Positions 35,099 through 44,154 of a stretch of DNA of 64,000 nt are shown in pieces (positions within the stretch are counted from its first letter, which is position 1; the number at the start of each line of letters is the position of its first letter). The stretch spans positions 806,001 to 870,000 of the forward strand of contig NZ_APNH01000002.1 in the NCBI RefSeq assembly GCF_040361275.1, in the 5' to 3' direction. Origin of the DNA: Salinisphaera sp. T31B1. Its GTDB lineage: Bacteria > Pseudomonadota > Gammaproteobacteria > Nevskiales > Salinisphaeraceae. Made by a program: the position numbers and the translations under genes. The notes beneath the pieces are model-generated. The model did no database searches, had not been told where the DNA came from, and saw only the letters and a program-made list of their open reading frames with translations.

Positions 35099-35830
35099 TC
35101 AGTCGCGTTTTTCACCCATGCGGTGACGATAACCGCGCTCGAGCGCAGCCCAGTCGGCGCCCGAGAACGCAAAGCCTCGGGTCTTGCCGGCGAACTTGTC
35201 GAGCGAGCGGCGAAGACGGGCCAGGTTGGGTGCACACCATGATCCGGGCCGGCGCTGGCGCGCCTTGTCGAAATCGATGACGTAGAACTGCCCGGTACCA
35301 TCGAGCAGCACATTACGCGCGTTCAAATCCGCGTGATGAATGCCCGCCCGATGAAAACGCGCAATCACGCGACCCAACGCCTGCCAGCCGCTGTCGGCAA
35401 GGACTGCGACCATCAAGTGTTCGGCCAGCGGTCGACTATCCGCGATCCGCTCGGTGATCACGTCGCCGCGATAGACGAGACCCCGCCGATCCGCCAGCGC
35501 GGCCACCGGTGCCGGCACCGGCAGCCCCGCGGCACGCATATCGGCCAGGAGTGATAATTCGGTCAGCGAGCGCGCTCGCGCGGCCCCACTCCAGAGAAAA
35601 CGGTCGTGGTTGATATGGGCAATGGCGCCACCCCGGCGGTTGTGACGCAGCACCCAGGGGCGCCCGTCCAGGCCGTCCAGAAAATAGGCGGCGCCGCGCC
35701 CGGCGGCCTCGCCGGTCAAACGCCGGCGGCTGCGCCACCACTGGGCCGAGAATATGACCAGCGATGGCGGCCCGTCGAAACGGGCCGCATCCCAGAGTAC
35801 GTGGCGGCCATTCTCGTCGCCACGCGCCAG
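35099..35830 (-). CDS. kdkA: Kdo kinase, probably with a non-canonical start codon
   Basis: KdkA phosphorylates Kdo in the lipopolysaccharide core. Kinase motifs are GIHHADLNARNVLL (catalytic loop) and FYVIDFDKARQR (metal-binding Asp), and GEAAGRGAAYFLDGLDGRPW is the typical N-lobe glycine-rich region. Conserved N-terminal sequence (NGRHVLWDAARFDGPP, then FSAQWWRSRRR) continues upstream of the first ordinary start, a TTG at 35719. Between it and the in-frame stop at 35858-35860 there is no ATG, GTG or TTG. CTG at 35828-35830 would give 243 residues, about the family length, and lies 16 bases after the ilvE stop. I used it, but a sequencing error is possible. It is the last gene of its minus-strand run. 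Confidence 0.82.
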   Translation of the reverse strand: MARGDENGRHVLWDAARFDGPPSLVIFSAQWWRSRRRLTGEAAGRGAAYFLDGLDGRPWVLRHNRRGGAIAHINHDRFLWSGAARARSLTELSLLADMRAAGLPVPAPVAALADRRGLVYRGDVITERIADSRPLAEHLMVAVLADSGWQALGRVIARFHRAGIHHADLNARNVLLDGTGQFYVIDFDKARQRRPGSWCAPNLARLRRSLDKFAGKTRGFAFSGADWAALERGYRHRMGEKRD

Positions 35831-35846
35831 CGTGCTCGAGCGTGGC

Positions 35847-36770
35847 TCAGACGTAGGTCAGCCACTCCGCGTGATCGTCACGCTTTCCGGCGACCTGATC
35901 GAAATAGCGCGACTGCATGGCCTCGGTGATCGGGCCACGCGTGCCCTCGCCGATGGTTCGGTCGTCGAGTTCGCGCATGGGGGTGACTTCGGCCGCGGTG
36001 CCGGTCAGAAACGCCTCGTCGGCGATATAGACCTCGTCGCGGGTGATCGTCTTCTCCCGGCACTCGATACCCATCTCCTTGGCGTAGGTCATGATCGTGC
36101 GCCGTGTGATTCCGTCCAGTGCGCTGGTCAGATCGGGCGTGTAGAGCACGCCGTCGCGCACGATGAACAGATTCTCGCCGCTGCCTTCCGAGACGAACCC
36201 GTTAGCATCGAGCATCAACGCCTCGTCATAGCCGGCCTTGTTGGCTTCGGTGACCGCCATCATCGAATTGAAGTACGGACCGTTCGCCTTGGCCTTTGTC
36301 ATCGCGGAATTCACGTGATGACGCGTGTAGGACGACGTCTTCACGCGTATGCCACGCTTGATGTTCTCCTCGCCGAGATACGCGCCCCAGGTCCAGGCTG
36401 CGATCATCAGATGCGCGCTCAGATTGTCCGCGTGCAGCCCCATCCCTTCCGAGCCGTAGAACAGCATCGGCCGGATATACGCCGAGGCGAGATTGTTCTT
36501 GGCCACTGTTGCGACCTGCGCGGCGTTGATCTGTTCCTCGGAGAACGGCATCGGCATGCCCATGATCTTGGCCGAGCGGCACAGACGCTTGGTGTGATCG
36601 GCCAAGCGGAAGATCGCGGTGCCCTGGGCGGTCTCGTAGGCGCGTACCCCCTCGAACACACCCATGCCGTAATGCAGGGTATGGGTGAGTACGTGCACCT
36701 TGGCCTCACGCCAGTCGACGAACTCGCCGTCGATCCAGATCAGGCCATCGCGATCCGCCATCGAAGTCAT
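35847..36770 (-). CDS. ilvE: Branched-chain amino acid aminotransferase
   Basis: This PLP-dependent enzyme performs the last step of valine, leucine and isoleucine synthesis. The protein has 307 residues. The N-terminal IWIDGEFVDWREAKVHVLTH and YGMGVFEGVRAYET are family hallmarks, the PLP lysine is in VNSAMTKAKANGPYFNS, and GFVSEGSGENLFIV and GITRRTIMTYAKEMG complete the fold. I chose ATG 36770, which has AGGAG about 8 bases upstream; ATG 36761 is an alternative. Its place among core-lipopolysaccharide genes near glnE resembles the glnE-ilvE-core gene order of pseudomonads. kdkA follows directly. Confidence 0.95.
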   Translation of the reverse strand: MTSMADRDGLIWIDGEFVDWREAKVHVLTHTLHYGMGVFEGVRAYETAQGTAIFRLADHTKRLCRSAKIMGMPMPFSEEQINAAQVATVAKNNLASAYIRPMLFYGSEGMGLHADNLSAHLMIAAWTWGAYLGEENIKRGIRVKTSSYTRHHVNSAMTKAKANGPYFNSMMAVTEANKAGYDEALMLDANGFVSEGSGENLFIVRDGVLYTPDLTSALDGITRRTIMTYAKEMGIECREKTITRDEVYIADEAFLTGTAAEVTPMRELDDRTIGEGTRGPITEAMQSRYFDQVAGKRDDHAEWLTYV

Positions 36771-36901
36771 GGACTTTCTCCTGTCCGCTAGCACTGTCCG
36801 GCCGCCCGATGCGCCCGGAAAAGCCCGCTATTTGAGCACAGCCGGCCAGCCCGGCGCCAGCGCTTTTGTTGTATTTGGCAGCATTTTAGCGCGCGTAGGC
36901 T

Positions 36902-37858
36902 TCAAGCGCGCAGCGTGCTGTCGTCGAGCCAGTCCAGATAACGCCGCACGCCCTCGGCAACATCCGCGAACGGCCGGTCGTAGCCAGCGGCGCGCAGGGC
37001 GGCGGTATCGGCCTGTGTATAACTTTGATAACGGCCGACCAGCGATTCCGGGAACGGGATATATCGCTTCTCGCCGCGGCCGTGCCAGGCAATGACGGCG
37101 TCGGCGACCTCGTTGAACGTCTGGCTGGCGCCGGTGCCGCAGTTGAAGATGCCCGAGACCTCCGGATGATCCGCCAGCCACAGGTTGACCGCTACGCAAT
37201 CGTCGACATAAATGAAGTCGCGCCGCTGCTCGCCGTCGGCATAGCCCTCGGCGCCGGCAAACAGGCGGCATTCGCCGTCAGCACGGATCTGCTGGGCAAA
37301 ATGCCAGGCGACGCTCGCCATGCTGCCTTTGTGCTGCTCGCGCGGACCGTAGACGTTGAAATAACGCAGACCCGCGACCTGAGACGATACACGTGGCGCT
37401 TGGGCTCGCACGTACTGGTCGAAGGCGAATTTGGAAAAGGCGTACATGTTCAAGGGCCGTTCGGCCGCACGCGTTTCCACAAAATCGGGGCCCATGCCAT
37501 AAACCGATGCCGACGAGGCGTAGATGAACGGCACCCCGCGCGCGACACACCAGTCGTGCAAGCTCTTGGAATAACGGTAGTTGCGCGCCATGACATAGCG
37601 GCCATCCCACTCGGTGGTATCCGAGCAGGCACCTTGATGAAAGACCGCCTCGACATCGCCCAGATCGTCGCCGCGCTCGATACGCATCAGCAGATCGTCG
37701 TATTCCAGATAATCGGCAAAATCCAGATCGGCCAGATTCAGGCATTTGCGCCCGTCGGCCAGATCGTCCACGACCAAAATATCGCGAGTACCGCGCGCAT
37801 TGAGCGCGGCGACCAGATTGCTGCCGATGAAGCCGGCCGCGCCGGTAACGATGATCAC
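36902..37858 (-). CDS. hldD: ADP-L-glycero-D-manno-heptose 6-epimerase
   Basis: HldD converts ADP-D,D-heptose to the L,D form used in the lipopolysaccharide core, with NADP bound. This short-chain dehydrogenase-type protein has 318 residues. The Rossmann motif is [14 protein letters not shown], and [26 protein letters not shown] and the catalytic-type [13 protein letters not shown] follow. [20 protein letters not shown] is characteristic of HldD. The true start is GTG 37858, overlapping the glycosyltransferase stop by 4 bases (GTGA). The open frame runs about 480 bases further upstream, but that part is an out-of-frame reading of the neighbour. Together with hldE it completes ADP-heptose synthesis. 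Confidence 0.95.
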   Translation of the reverse strand: MIIVTGAAGFIGSNLVAALNARGTRDILVVDDLADGRKCLNLADLDFADYLEYDDLLMRIERGDDLGDVEAVFHQGACSDTTEWDGRYVMARNYRYSKSLHDWCVARGVPFIYASSASVYGMGPDFVETRAAERPLNMYAFSKFAFDQYVRAQAPRVSSQVAGLRYFNVYGPREQHKGSMASVAWHFAQQIRADGECRLFAGAEGYADGEQRRDFIYVDDCVAVNLWLADHPEVSGIFNCGTGASQTFNEVADAVIAWHGRGEKRYIPFPESLVGRYQSYTQADTAALRAAGYDRPFADVAEGVRRYLDWLDDSTLRA

Positions 37859-38961
37859 TGCCCTGCCCGTGTCCTGTTGCGATGTGTGGTCGCGGCCGCG
37901 CGTTCGTCCCGTGTCCAGCCGATCTCGGTATACAGCTGACGGTAGCGCTCGGCCATTGCCGCGGCAGTATACGCGAGCGATTTTTCGTATGCCCGCTCGG
38001 CCATCGCACGGGCCCGGTCGGGTCGTGCACGCAGCCGGCGCAGGGCATCCGCCAGCATGTCCGGCGCCCGGGCCGCCACCAGCAGGCCGTGGACTTCGTG
38101 GCTGACCAGCTCCGGGATACCGTCTACGCCCGCTGCGACGATCGGCAGACCCGCATGCATCGCATCGATGAGCGTGGAGCCCAGGCCTTCGTGAACAGAC
38201 GGGAACGCGAATGCATCGAATGCCGCGAGATAGTCGCCCACATTGTCGACATGGCCGGCGAAATGGATCGCCGGACAATCGCCCGCGGCCATCCGTAGCC
38301 GATCGGCATCGCGGCCGCCGCCGACCAGCACGAAGCGCCACCCGGCATCTTCTGCGTAAAGCTGACGCGCGGCAGCAATCAGGTCCATCTGCCCTTTCTG
38401 GCTATCGTCGAGCGCGCCGACATGGCCGACGACATAGTCGCCGCCGAACTCGGCCCGAATGGCCGCTGCGGCCGCACGGTCGACGGTAAAGCCGCCGGCT
38501 GCGCTCGGGATCCGCGCCGTGGCCAGTCCCGGAAGATAATCGGTCATCACGCGCTCGATCGCCTGCGACAGCACCACGACCTTGGCCGCCTGCAGATACA
38601 TCCGTCGCGTACTGCCGCTGCCGCTCGGGCGGTTGTCGACCCGGCGGGTGATCACGTACTCGCAGCCACTCAGCCGATGCGCCGCATAGGCGAAATGAGC
38701 GCCCTTGCCGTCATGCGCGTGCAGCCGCTGCCCCCGAAGACCGAGCGCATGCCAGACGAATGGTCGACCGATCGGTACGCGGGTCAGGCCCGGAACATCG
38801 GCGAGCCGCTCCACCAGAGGCTCGCCGGCGCGCAGGATCACGCGTTGGCGGATATCGTCGGCAGCCAGTTCGCGGATCAAGAGCTCGGTCTGACGCTCAC
38901 CGCCGCGAAACCCGCGGGCAAGGTTGATATGGGTCAGACGGCCGTTGTCTACCGGGCTCAT
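37855..38961 (-). CDS. Family 4 glycosyltransferase, probably lipopolysaccharide core
   Basis: This GT-B glycosyltransferase of about 368 residues starts [20 protein letters not shown], a motif seen in core-lipopolysaccharide glycosyltransferases next to hldD. In the donor-binding half are [20 protein letters not shown] and [21 protein letters not shown] chose ATG 38961; ATG 39018, three bases after the glnE stop, would add 19 unlikely residues, and neither has a strong ribosome site. The stop overlaps the hldD start by 4 bases. Donor and acceptor are unknown; position argues for the inner or outer core. Confidence 0.85.
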   Translation of the reverse strand: MSPVDNGRLTHINLARGFRGGERQTELLIRELAADDIRQRVILRAGEPLVERLADVPGLTRVPIGRPFVWHALGLRGQRLHAHDGKGAHFAYAAHRLSGCEYVITRRVDNRPSGSGSTRRMYLQAAKVVVLSQAIERVMTDYLPGLATARIPSAAGGFTVDRAAAAAIRAEFGGDYVVGHVGALDDSQKGQMDLIAAARQLYAEDAGWRFVLVGGGRDADRLRMAAGDCPAIHFAGHVDNVGDYLAAFDAFAFPSVHEGLGSTLIDAMHAGLPIVAAGVDGIPELVSHEVHGLLVAARAPDMLADALRRLRARPDRARAMAERAYEKSLAYTAAAMAERYRQLYTEIGWTRDERAAATTHRNRTRAGQ

Positions 38962-39021
38962 CGGCCCGTGACCGGCCGGGCGAGCGGTGTCGAGGGCGCA
39001 GCCAACCCGCCACGCCATCCG

Positions 39022-41793
39022 CTATTCGGCATGAGCTGCCACCCATTCCTGCCAGATGCGTGCGACCTCGCGTCGGAATTCAGGCCAGCGATCGGCATCA
39101 ATCATCGCCCGCTGACGCTGTAACGAATCGGCATGGATCTGCTGGCGGTACTGGCGATAGGCATGGGTCAGCGATCGAACCGAATCGTAATCGGCGATGC
39201 CGGCCGATTCCAGCGTCTCTAGAATACGGATCGCATCGGTGAACAACAGAAGTTCTTCGCATTCGTGACCGTATCGCAGTGCCATGAACTGGGCGATGAA
39301 CTCGATATCGATCAGACCGCCGGTCATCTGCTTCACGTCCAGGCGCTCGGAGGTGCTTTCGTCCTTGACCTCGCGCATGCGGCGGCGCATGTGGCAGACC
39401 TCACCAGCCAGTTGGCTGAGCTCGCGCGGATGAGCCAGCACCTCGCGTCGAATGCGCGTGAACGACTCGCCGAGCGACGCCCGCCCGGCCACGAAGCGCG
39501 CGCGCACCAACGCCTGGTGCTCCCAGGTCCAGGCCTTGTCGTGCTGATAGCGCGCGAACGCATCGATATGAGAGACCATCAGACCGGCCTTGCCGCTCGG
39601 GCGCAGGCGCATGTCGATTTCGTAGGCGCGCCCGGCGGCTGTCTGGGTGGACAACACGTGAATGAGCCGCTGGGCAAGCCGGGTGAAGAACGCCTGATGG
39701 GTCAGCTCGCGTTCGCCGTCGGTCATCTTCTCGGTCGGCCCGTCGTAGACGAACACCAGGTCCAGATCCGACGTATAACCCAGCTCCAGGCCGCCGAGTT
39801 TGCCGTAGGCGATCACCGCGAAACCCTGACGCTCGCCGTCTTCGTCGCGCGGCGTACCGTAGCGAGCGATCATCTGTTGCCAGGCCATATCCAGTGCGGC
39901 ATCGAGCACGACTTCGGCCAATTCGGTGAGGTTATCCGACACGATCATCAGCGGCATCGAACGGCTGACGTCGGCCGCGGCGATGCGCAGCGTCGCGCTC
40001 TGGGCAAAGCGGCGCAGGGCATCCATCTGGTGTTCCAGGTCGTCGGCATCGATCGCGTCGAGGTCTTCTTCCAGACTGGCCACCAGCTCGGCGCGCCGTG
40101 GCGGCTTGTACAGCTGACGCGGATCCAGAAGGCTGTCCAGCAACGCCGGCTGCTCGCGGATCCGGCTGGTGATCCATTCGCTGGCCGAGCACAGGCGCAT
40201 GAGGGTCGACAACGCTGCCGGATGCTCGACCAGCAGCGCCATGTAGGTGCTGCGCCCGACGATGGCCGAGAGGACCGACAAGGTCCGGATCAGGGCGCGA
40301 TCGGGATGACTGTTGCGTGCCGCGGCGGCGAACAGCAATGGCACCAGCCGTGCGATCCAGCGTCGACCGCGGTCCTCGAGCGTGCGATACAGGCTTTGAT
40401 CCTGCAGCGCATCGAGCGCGGCACGCACGTCCTCGGCCTGTTCGACGCCATAGTCGGCCAGCAGCTTGGCGGCCAGATCGTCGTCGAGATCACCTTCCCA
40501 GAGTGCGATCAGCTCCTGGCTGGCACGATCCGGATCGCGATCGTCAGCCTGCGGCGAGACGAATACCTGCTCGAAGGCGTCGTGCACGCCGTATCGCACA
40601 TCGCGAATGGCCTGTTCGAAGGCTTCCCAGTTGGCATAGTCCATTGATCGCGCCAGGGCGGCCCGCTCGGCCTCGGCTTCCGGCAGATCATGGGTCTGGC
40701 GATCGTCGGCCATCTGCAGCCGGTTCTCGACCCGCCTCAAGAACCGATACGACATCTCCAGTTCACGCGCGGTATGGGCCGGCAGATGACCTGCCTCGCC
40801 GAGCAGGGCGAGTGTCGGCAGCAGCCGGCTGTCCTGCAGGGTCGGCTCCTGACCGCCACGAATGAGCTGAAAGGCCTGAACGACGAACTCGATCTCCCGG
40901 ATACCGCCAAGCCCGAGCTTGACGTTGTCGTGCAACTCGGCTTGCACCACCTGGCGGTCGATCAACGCTTTCATCTCGCGGATCGATTCGAACGTGCCGT
41001 AGTCCAGATAGCGACGGTAGACGAACGGCCGCAGCGCATCGATCAGCGCATGGCCTCCCTCGATATCGCCGGCCACCGGCCGTGCCTTGACCCAGGCGTA
41101 GCGTTCCCACTCCCGCCCGTGCGATTGGTAGTAACCCTCCATTGCACCGATGCTCGCGACCAGCGCGCCGGCATCGCCGAACGGCCGCAGCCGTGTATCG
41201 ACGCGATAGACGAAGCCGTCCTTGGTGGTTTCGCTCAGACAACGCACTAGTTTCTGGGCGACGCGCTTGAGATAGCCATCGGCATCCAGGGTGCGATCGC
41301 CGTCGGACTCCCCGCCGCTGCGATAGGCAAAGATCAAGTCGATATCCGAGGAGAAATTCAGCTCACCCCCACCCAGCTTGCCCATGCCGATCACGATCAG
41401 CGAGAGCGCTCGGCCATCGTCATCGAGAAGCGTGCCGTAGCGCTCCGCGACGCCGGCATGCGCGTAGTCCAGCGCGGCCTGAATACATTGATCCGCCAGT
41501 TCGGACAGCGCGCCCAGCGTGTCCTCGAGCCGGTCCAGCCCGGCCAGATCGCGCCAGGCGATCAGCGCCATGTGCTCATCGCGGTAGCGGCGCAACGCCG
41601 CATCGAAGTCGTCGGTGTCGCTGTGCGTCGGCGGCGGTGCGATCGAGACGGGCTCGTCGGCGTTCAGGCGTCCGGTATCGGCCCATCGGGCGAGTGCGTC
41701 GGCGTTGGCCGCGCACCAGTCGTCCAGAAACCGGCTCAACCCGGCGATTTTTTCATGCGTGGCCGCGATATCGGCGGGCAGTTCCTTGGCCAT
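39022..41793 (-). CDS. glnE: Glutamine synthetase adenylyltransferase / deadenylase
   Basis: GlnE switches glutamine synthetase off by adding AMP and on again by phosphorolysis, in response to PII signals. This 923-residue protein has the expected two nucleotidyltransferase domains: VIGMGKLGGGELNFSSDIDL near 137-156 and AYGKLGGLELGYTSDLDLVF near 670, each with the catalytic GS/D-D pattern. Helical regulatory domains lie between and after them. I chose ATG 41793; the upstream 22 codons of the same frame are unlikely to be translated. The E. coli protein is 946 residues, so this is full length. Confidence 0.95.
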   Translation of the reverse strand: MAKELPADIAATHEKIAGLSRFLDDWCAANADALARWADTGRLNADEPVSIAPPPTHSDTDDFDAALRRYRDEHMALIAWRDLAGLDRLEDTLGALSELADQCIQAALDYAHAGVAERYGTLLDDDGRALSLIVIGMGKLGGGELNFSSDIDLIFAYRSGGESDGDRTLDADGYLKRVAQKLVRCLSETTKDGFVYRVDTRLRPFGDAGALVASIGAMEGYYQSHGREWERYAWVKARPVAGDIEGGHALIDALRPFVYRRYLDYGTFESIREMKALIDRQVVQAELHDNVKLGLGGIREIEFVVQAFQLIRGGQEPTLQDSRLLPTLALLGEAGHLPAHTARELEMSYRFLRRVENRLQMADDRQTHDLPEAEAERAALARSMDYANWEAFEQAIRDVRYGVHDAFEQVFVSPQADDRDPDRASQELIALWEGDLDDDLAAKLLADYGVEQAEDVRAALDALQDQSLYRTLEDRGRRWIARLVPLLFAAAARNSHPDRALIRTLSVLSAIVGRSTYMALLVEHPAALSTLMRLCSASEWITSRIREQPALLDSLLDPRQLYKPPRRAELVASLEEDLDAIDADDLEHQMDALRRFAQSATLRIAAADVSRSMPLMIVSDNLTELAEVVLDAALDMAWQQMIARYGTPRDEDGERQGFAVIAYGKLGGLELGYTSDLDLVFVYDGPTEKMTDGERELTHQAFFTRLAQRLIHVLSTQTAAGRAYEIDMRLRPSGKAGLMVSHIDAFARYQHDKAWTWEHQALVRARFVAGRASLGESFTRIRREVLAHPRELSQLAGEVCHMRRRMREVKDESTSERLDVKQMTGGLIDIEFIAQFMALRYGHECEELLLFTDAIRILETLESAGIADYDSVRSLTHAYRQYRQQIHADSLQRQRAMIDADRWPEFRREVARIWQEWVAAHAE

Positions 41794-41897
41794 GGCTTGT
41801 CTCTTTAGCCGCGGCGACGCGCGGCGTGTCTCCAATCTTGCGCGGCCGATTCTCACCAAACCGGCACACCGAAGCCAGCCCGGTGCTGCGCGCGTCG

Positions 41898-43181
41898 TTA
41901 TATAGGGGCGGGCTGTGTCAGATTCTCGATGAGTGCAGCGTACCGATCAGCACTGCGATCGGTCGAGAACGCCGCCGCGCGCTCACGCAAAGCCGCAGGC
42001 GCCGGCGGCCCGTCCAGTGTCGCTACGATCGCACCGGCCAACGCGCGCACATCGCCGACGGGTACAAGCCGCCCGTGGCGGCCGCCCGCCAGAATCTCGC
42101 GCGGACCATATGGGCAGTCGGTCGCGACGACGGGACACCCGCACGCCATGGCCTCGATCAGCACGTTGCCCAGCCCTTCCCAGACCGACGACAGCACGAA
42201 TGCCGCCGCCCGCGCCATGTAGGCATAGGGATTGTCCACCCAGCCGCCCAGCGATACGTCGTCGGCGATGCCAAGCTCACGTGCGCGTGCCGACAGCGCC
42301 TCGCGCTGGCCCCCCTCGCCCAGGATCATCAGCCGAACCGGCCGGTGCGCGCGGACCGCGGCCAAGGCCTCGAGCAGCGTATCGAACCCCTTCTGCGGCT
42401 CGAGACGCCCGACAGCCAGCAACACCGGCGGCTCAGCGCGCGCAAACCACGGGTGATCCACCGGCGCCGCGGCCAGCCCCGCCAGCTCGGTAGAAACCAC
42501 CGGGTTGTAGATGGTGGAAATCTCGTCGCGCGCCAGCCCGGCGGTGGCCGCCAGATCGTCGCCAACTCCATCCGATACGGTCACGATCGCGTCCGCGCGT
42601 GCATACACACGCCCGATCAGCGCGCCGAGATGACGCCAGCGCGGCATCTCGCCGGCGCGCTTGCACCCTTCGGCGATGCGTCGCGACAGTGCGTTGTGCT
42701 CGGTGACCACCACACGCGTGTCGGTAGCCGCAAGCGCGCGGGCCCAGACGGCCAGCAGGTTGGTATAGAACAAGGCCGATATCAGTACGGCCGGGCGCTG
42801 TTGTTCAAGGTAGTCGGCCACGCCGCCCAGATACCGTAACGACATGATCGGCGTCTTCGCCGCAAGCACCGGCCGCCAGACCACATCCAGATCGGCCGGC
42901 TCGGCTCGCCAGACATCCAGACGCGCGCGCCATTTGTTATAGCGCGACAGTTCGACGACGTTCACCTCTGCCGGAATACGCGCCACATAGGCGCCGCGAC
43001 GCCGATTCAGCAGCAGATCCACACGATAGCCGCGCTCGGCCAACGCGCCCGCCAGGCGCAGCATGGACAACTCCGCCCCACCACCGGCCAGCGTGGGGAT
43101 ATAGATCGCCAGTGCCGCGGGCTCGGTCTGATCGCGGTCAATCGGCGATAGCGACTTTTTAACGTGGCTGGGGCCGGTCAA
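41898..43181 (-). CDS. Family 4 glycosyltransferase
   Basis: This 427-residue GT-B glycosyltransferase is cytoplasmic. The N-terminal AIYIPTLAGGGAELSMLRLA is the glycine-rich acceptor-side motif. The donor-binding half has LLAVGRLEPQKGFDTLLEAL, LGGWVDNPYAYMARAAAFVL and SSVWEGLGNVLIEAMACGCP. It is similar in layout to the proteins at 44155-45408 and 48559-49836, with the shared CPYGPREIL-type motif, so the three may be related duplicates. The start is a TTG at 43181 overlapping the sulfotransferase stop by 4 bases; no better in-frame start precedes the conserved N-terminus. Specificity unknown. Confidence 0.88.
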   Translation of the reverse strand: MTGPSHVKKSLSPIDRDQTEPAALAIYIPTLAGGGAELSMLRLAGALAERGYRVDLLLNRRRGAYVARIPAEVNVVELSRYNKWRARLDVWRAEPADLDVVWRPVLAAKTPIMSLRYLGGVADYLEQQRPAVLISALFYTNLLAVWARALAATDTRVVVTEHNALSRRIAEGCKRAGEMPRWRHLGALIGRVYARADAIVTVSDGVGDDLAATAGLARDEISTIYNPVVSTELAGLAAAPVDHPWFARAEPPVLLAVGRLEPQKGFDTLLEALAAVRAHRPVRLMILGEGGQREALSARARELGIADDVSLGGWVDNPYAYMARAAAFVLSSVWEGLGNVLIEAMACGCPVVATDCPYGPREILAGGRHGRLVPVGDVRALAGAIVATLDGPPAPAALRERAAAFSTDRSADRYAALIENLTQPAPI

Positions 43182-43885
43182 AATTCGTATCCGAAACGTC
43201 GAATATCCTCAGCGTAAACAGAGGCCACGATATCGCGCGTTTTCGGCGTGAAATAATCTTCGTAGTTACCGCGTTGACTGTCGTTACGAAGCGCTAGTGT
43301 GGCTTCGACTCCGAGCCGCTCGGCAATGTAAGCGAAATCGTCTGCAAGATTCTCGAAGCGGCCGATGAAATCAAGCGCGACGCGTGGATCTTCGCTTTCG
43401 ACGAAATAGCTCTGCGGATAGAAATGTACGCCGCGCCAGACACTTTCTCGGCTCAGCCACTGTGTGACGAAGGCCTCGAAGTCCGGAAGATGGCTCAATT
43501 CCGCGGCGTACCAATTTCTGTCCGCATCATCCATGCCACCGGCGCGGAGAAAGGAATAAGCCGATACGAGCCGATCCCACGGATTACGCACGATGGTGAA
43601 CTTGAAATAGTCAAGCAGAATACGAGGCTCGAAGACGTGACGGTAGTGCGATAGCGTCTTGTGTCCGCCCGCCATATTGCCGAACAGCGCCTGGCTAACC
43701 GCGACACCCGCGCACTTCGGTATATGAATGAAGATTGCCTTACGTTCATCGAATGGGCGATAGGAGTAGTCCACATCCAGAAGCTGCCGGCGCTTGCGGA
43801 ACTTCTTGGCTATCTTGGGGTGCAGCAATCGGAACGACCACCACTGCGTTTCCAGCGGCAGACGCCGAATGAATCGACCGTGCAT
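43178..43885 (-). CDS. Sulfotransferase-family protein
   Basis: This 235-residue protein has the PAPS-binding signatures of family-2 carbohydrate sulfotransferases. The 5'-phosphosulfate loop is FIHIPKCAGVAVSQALF (residues 52-68), and the 3'-phosphate site is FTIVRNPWDRLVSAYSF (96-112). Such enzymes transfer sulfate from PAPS to a sugar hydroxyl, so this one may sulfate a lipopolysaccharide or capsule sugar. There is no signal peptide. I chose ATG 43885 with GGAAA upstream; a TTG at 43933 is an alternative. It is coupled to the glycosyltransferase downstream by a 4-base overlap. Confidence 0.85.
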   Translation of the reverse strand: MHGRFIRRLPLETQWWSFRLLHPKIAKKFRKRRQLLDVDYSYRPFDERKAIFIHIPKCAGVAVSQALFGNMAGGHKTLSHYRHVFEPRILLDYFKFTIVRNPWDRLVSAYSFLRAGGMDDADRNWYAAELSHLPDFEAFVTQWLSRESVWRGVHFYPQSYFVESEDPRVALDFIGRFENLADDFAYIAERLGVEATLALRNDSQRGNYEDYFTPKTRDIVASVYAEDIRRFGYEF

Positions 43886-44154
43886 AACATTTTCCAGTAC
43901 GGCAAGACCGCATATACTCCGATACAGTCTCAATGCGCGACAAGGGCAGGTTCAGTTCATAACACTAGCGCACGATCCCGGCCGATCGATTCGCGCGTCA
44001 GCCTCACCCACTTGCTCAGCCGCACCACGCGCCTGAGTGGTAGATAAACGGCTCCGGCTGCGCCGTAGCCGCCAAGCCGTCCACTGAGCCCGCGAAGGGA
44101 TAGCACGGCCGCCCGACCGATCCCGTAAAAATCGTCGTCGCACTCGAAACGCAA
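43886..44154. other. Divergent promoter region between sulfotransferase and glycosyltransferase
   Basis: These 269 bases separate a minus-strand operon from a plus-strand gene and must contain promoters for both. A 65-codon minus-strand frame (43957-44154) is open but begins with TTG at the neighbour's start codon and has no recognisable motif, so I left it out. Confidence 0.4.

Noticed and set aside
35099-35719. kdkA starting at the TTG at 35719
   Set aside because: It would remove about 37 residues that resemble the family N-terminus, so I prefer an upstream non-canonical start, though it cannot be excluded.
37859-38341. In-frame N-terminal extension of hldD
   Set aside because: These codons are an out-of-frame reading of the glycosyltransferase gene; the GTG at 37858 with a GTGA overlap fits the HldD N-terminus.
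43957-44154. Small minus-strand open frame of 65 codons
   Set aside because: It starts with TTG at the neighbour's start codon, has no clear ribosome site or known motif, and occupies a divergent promoter region.
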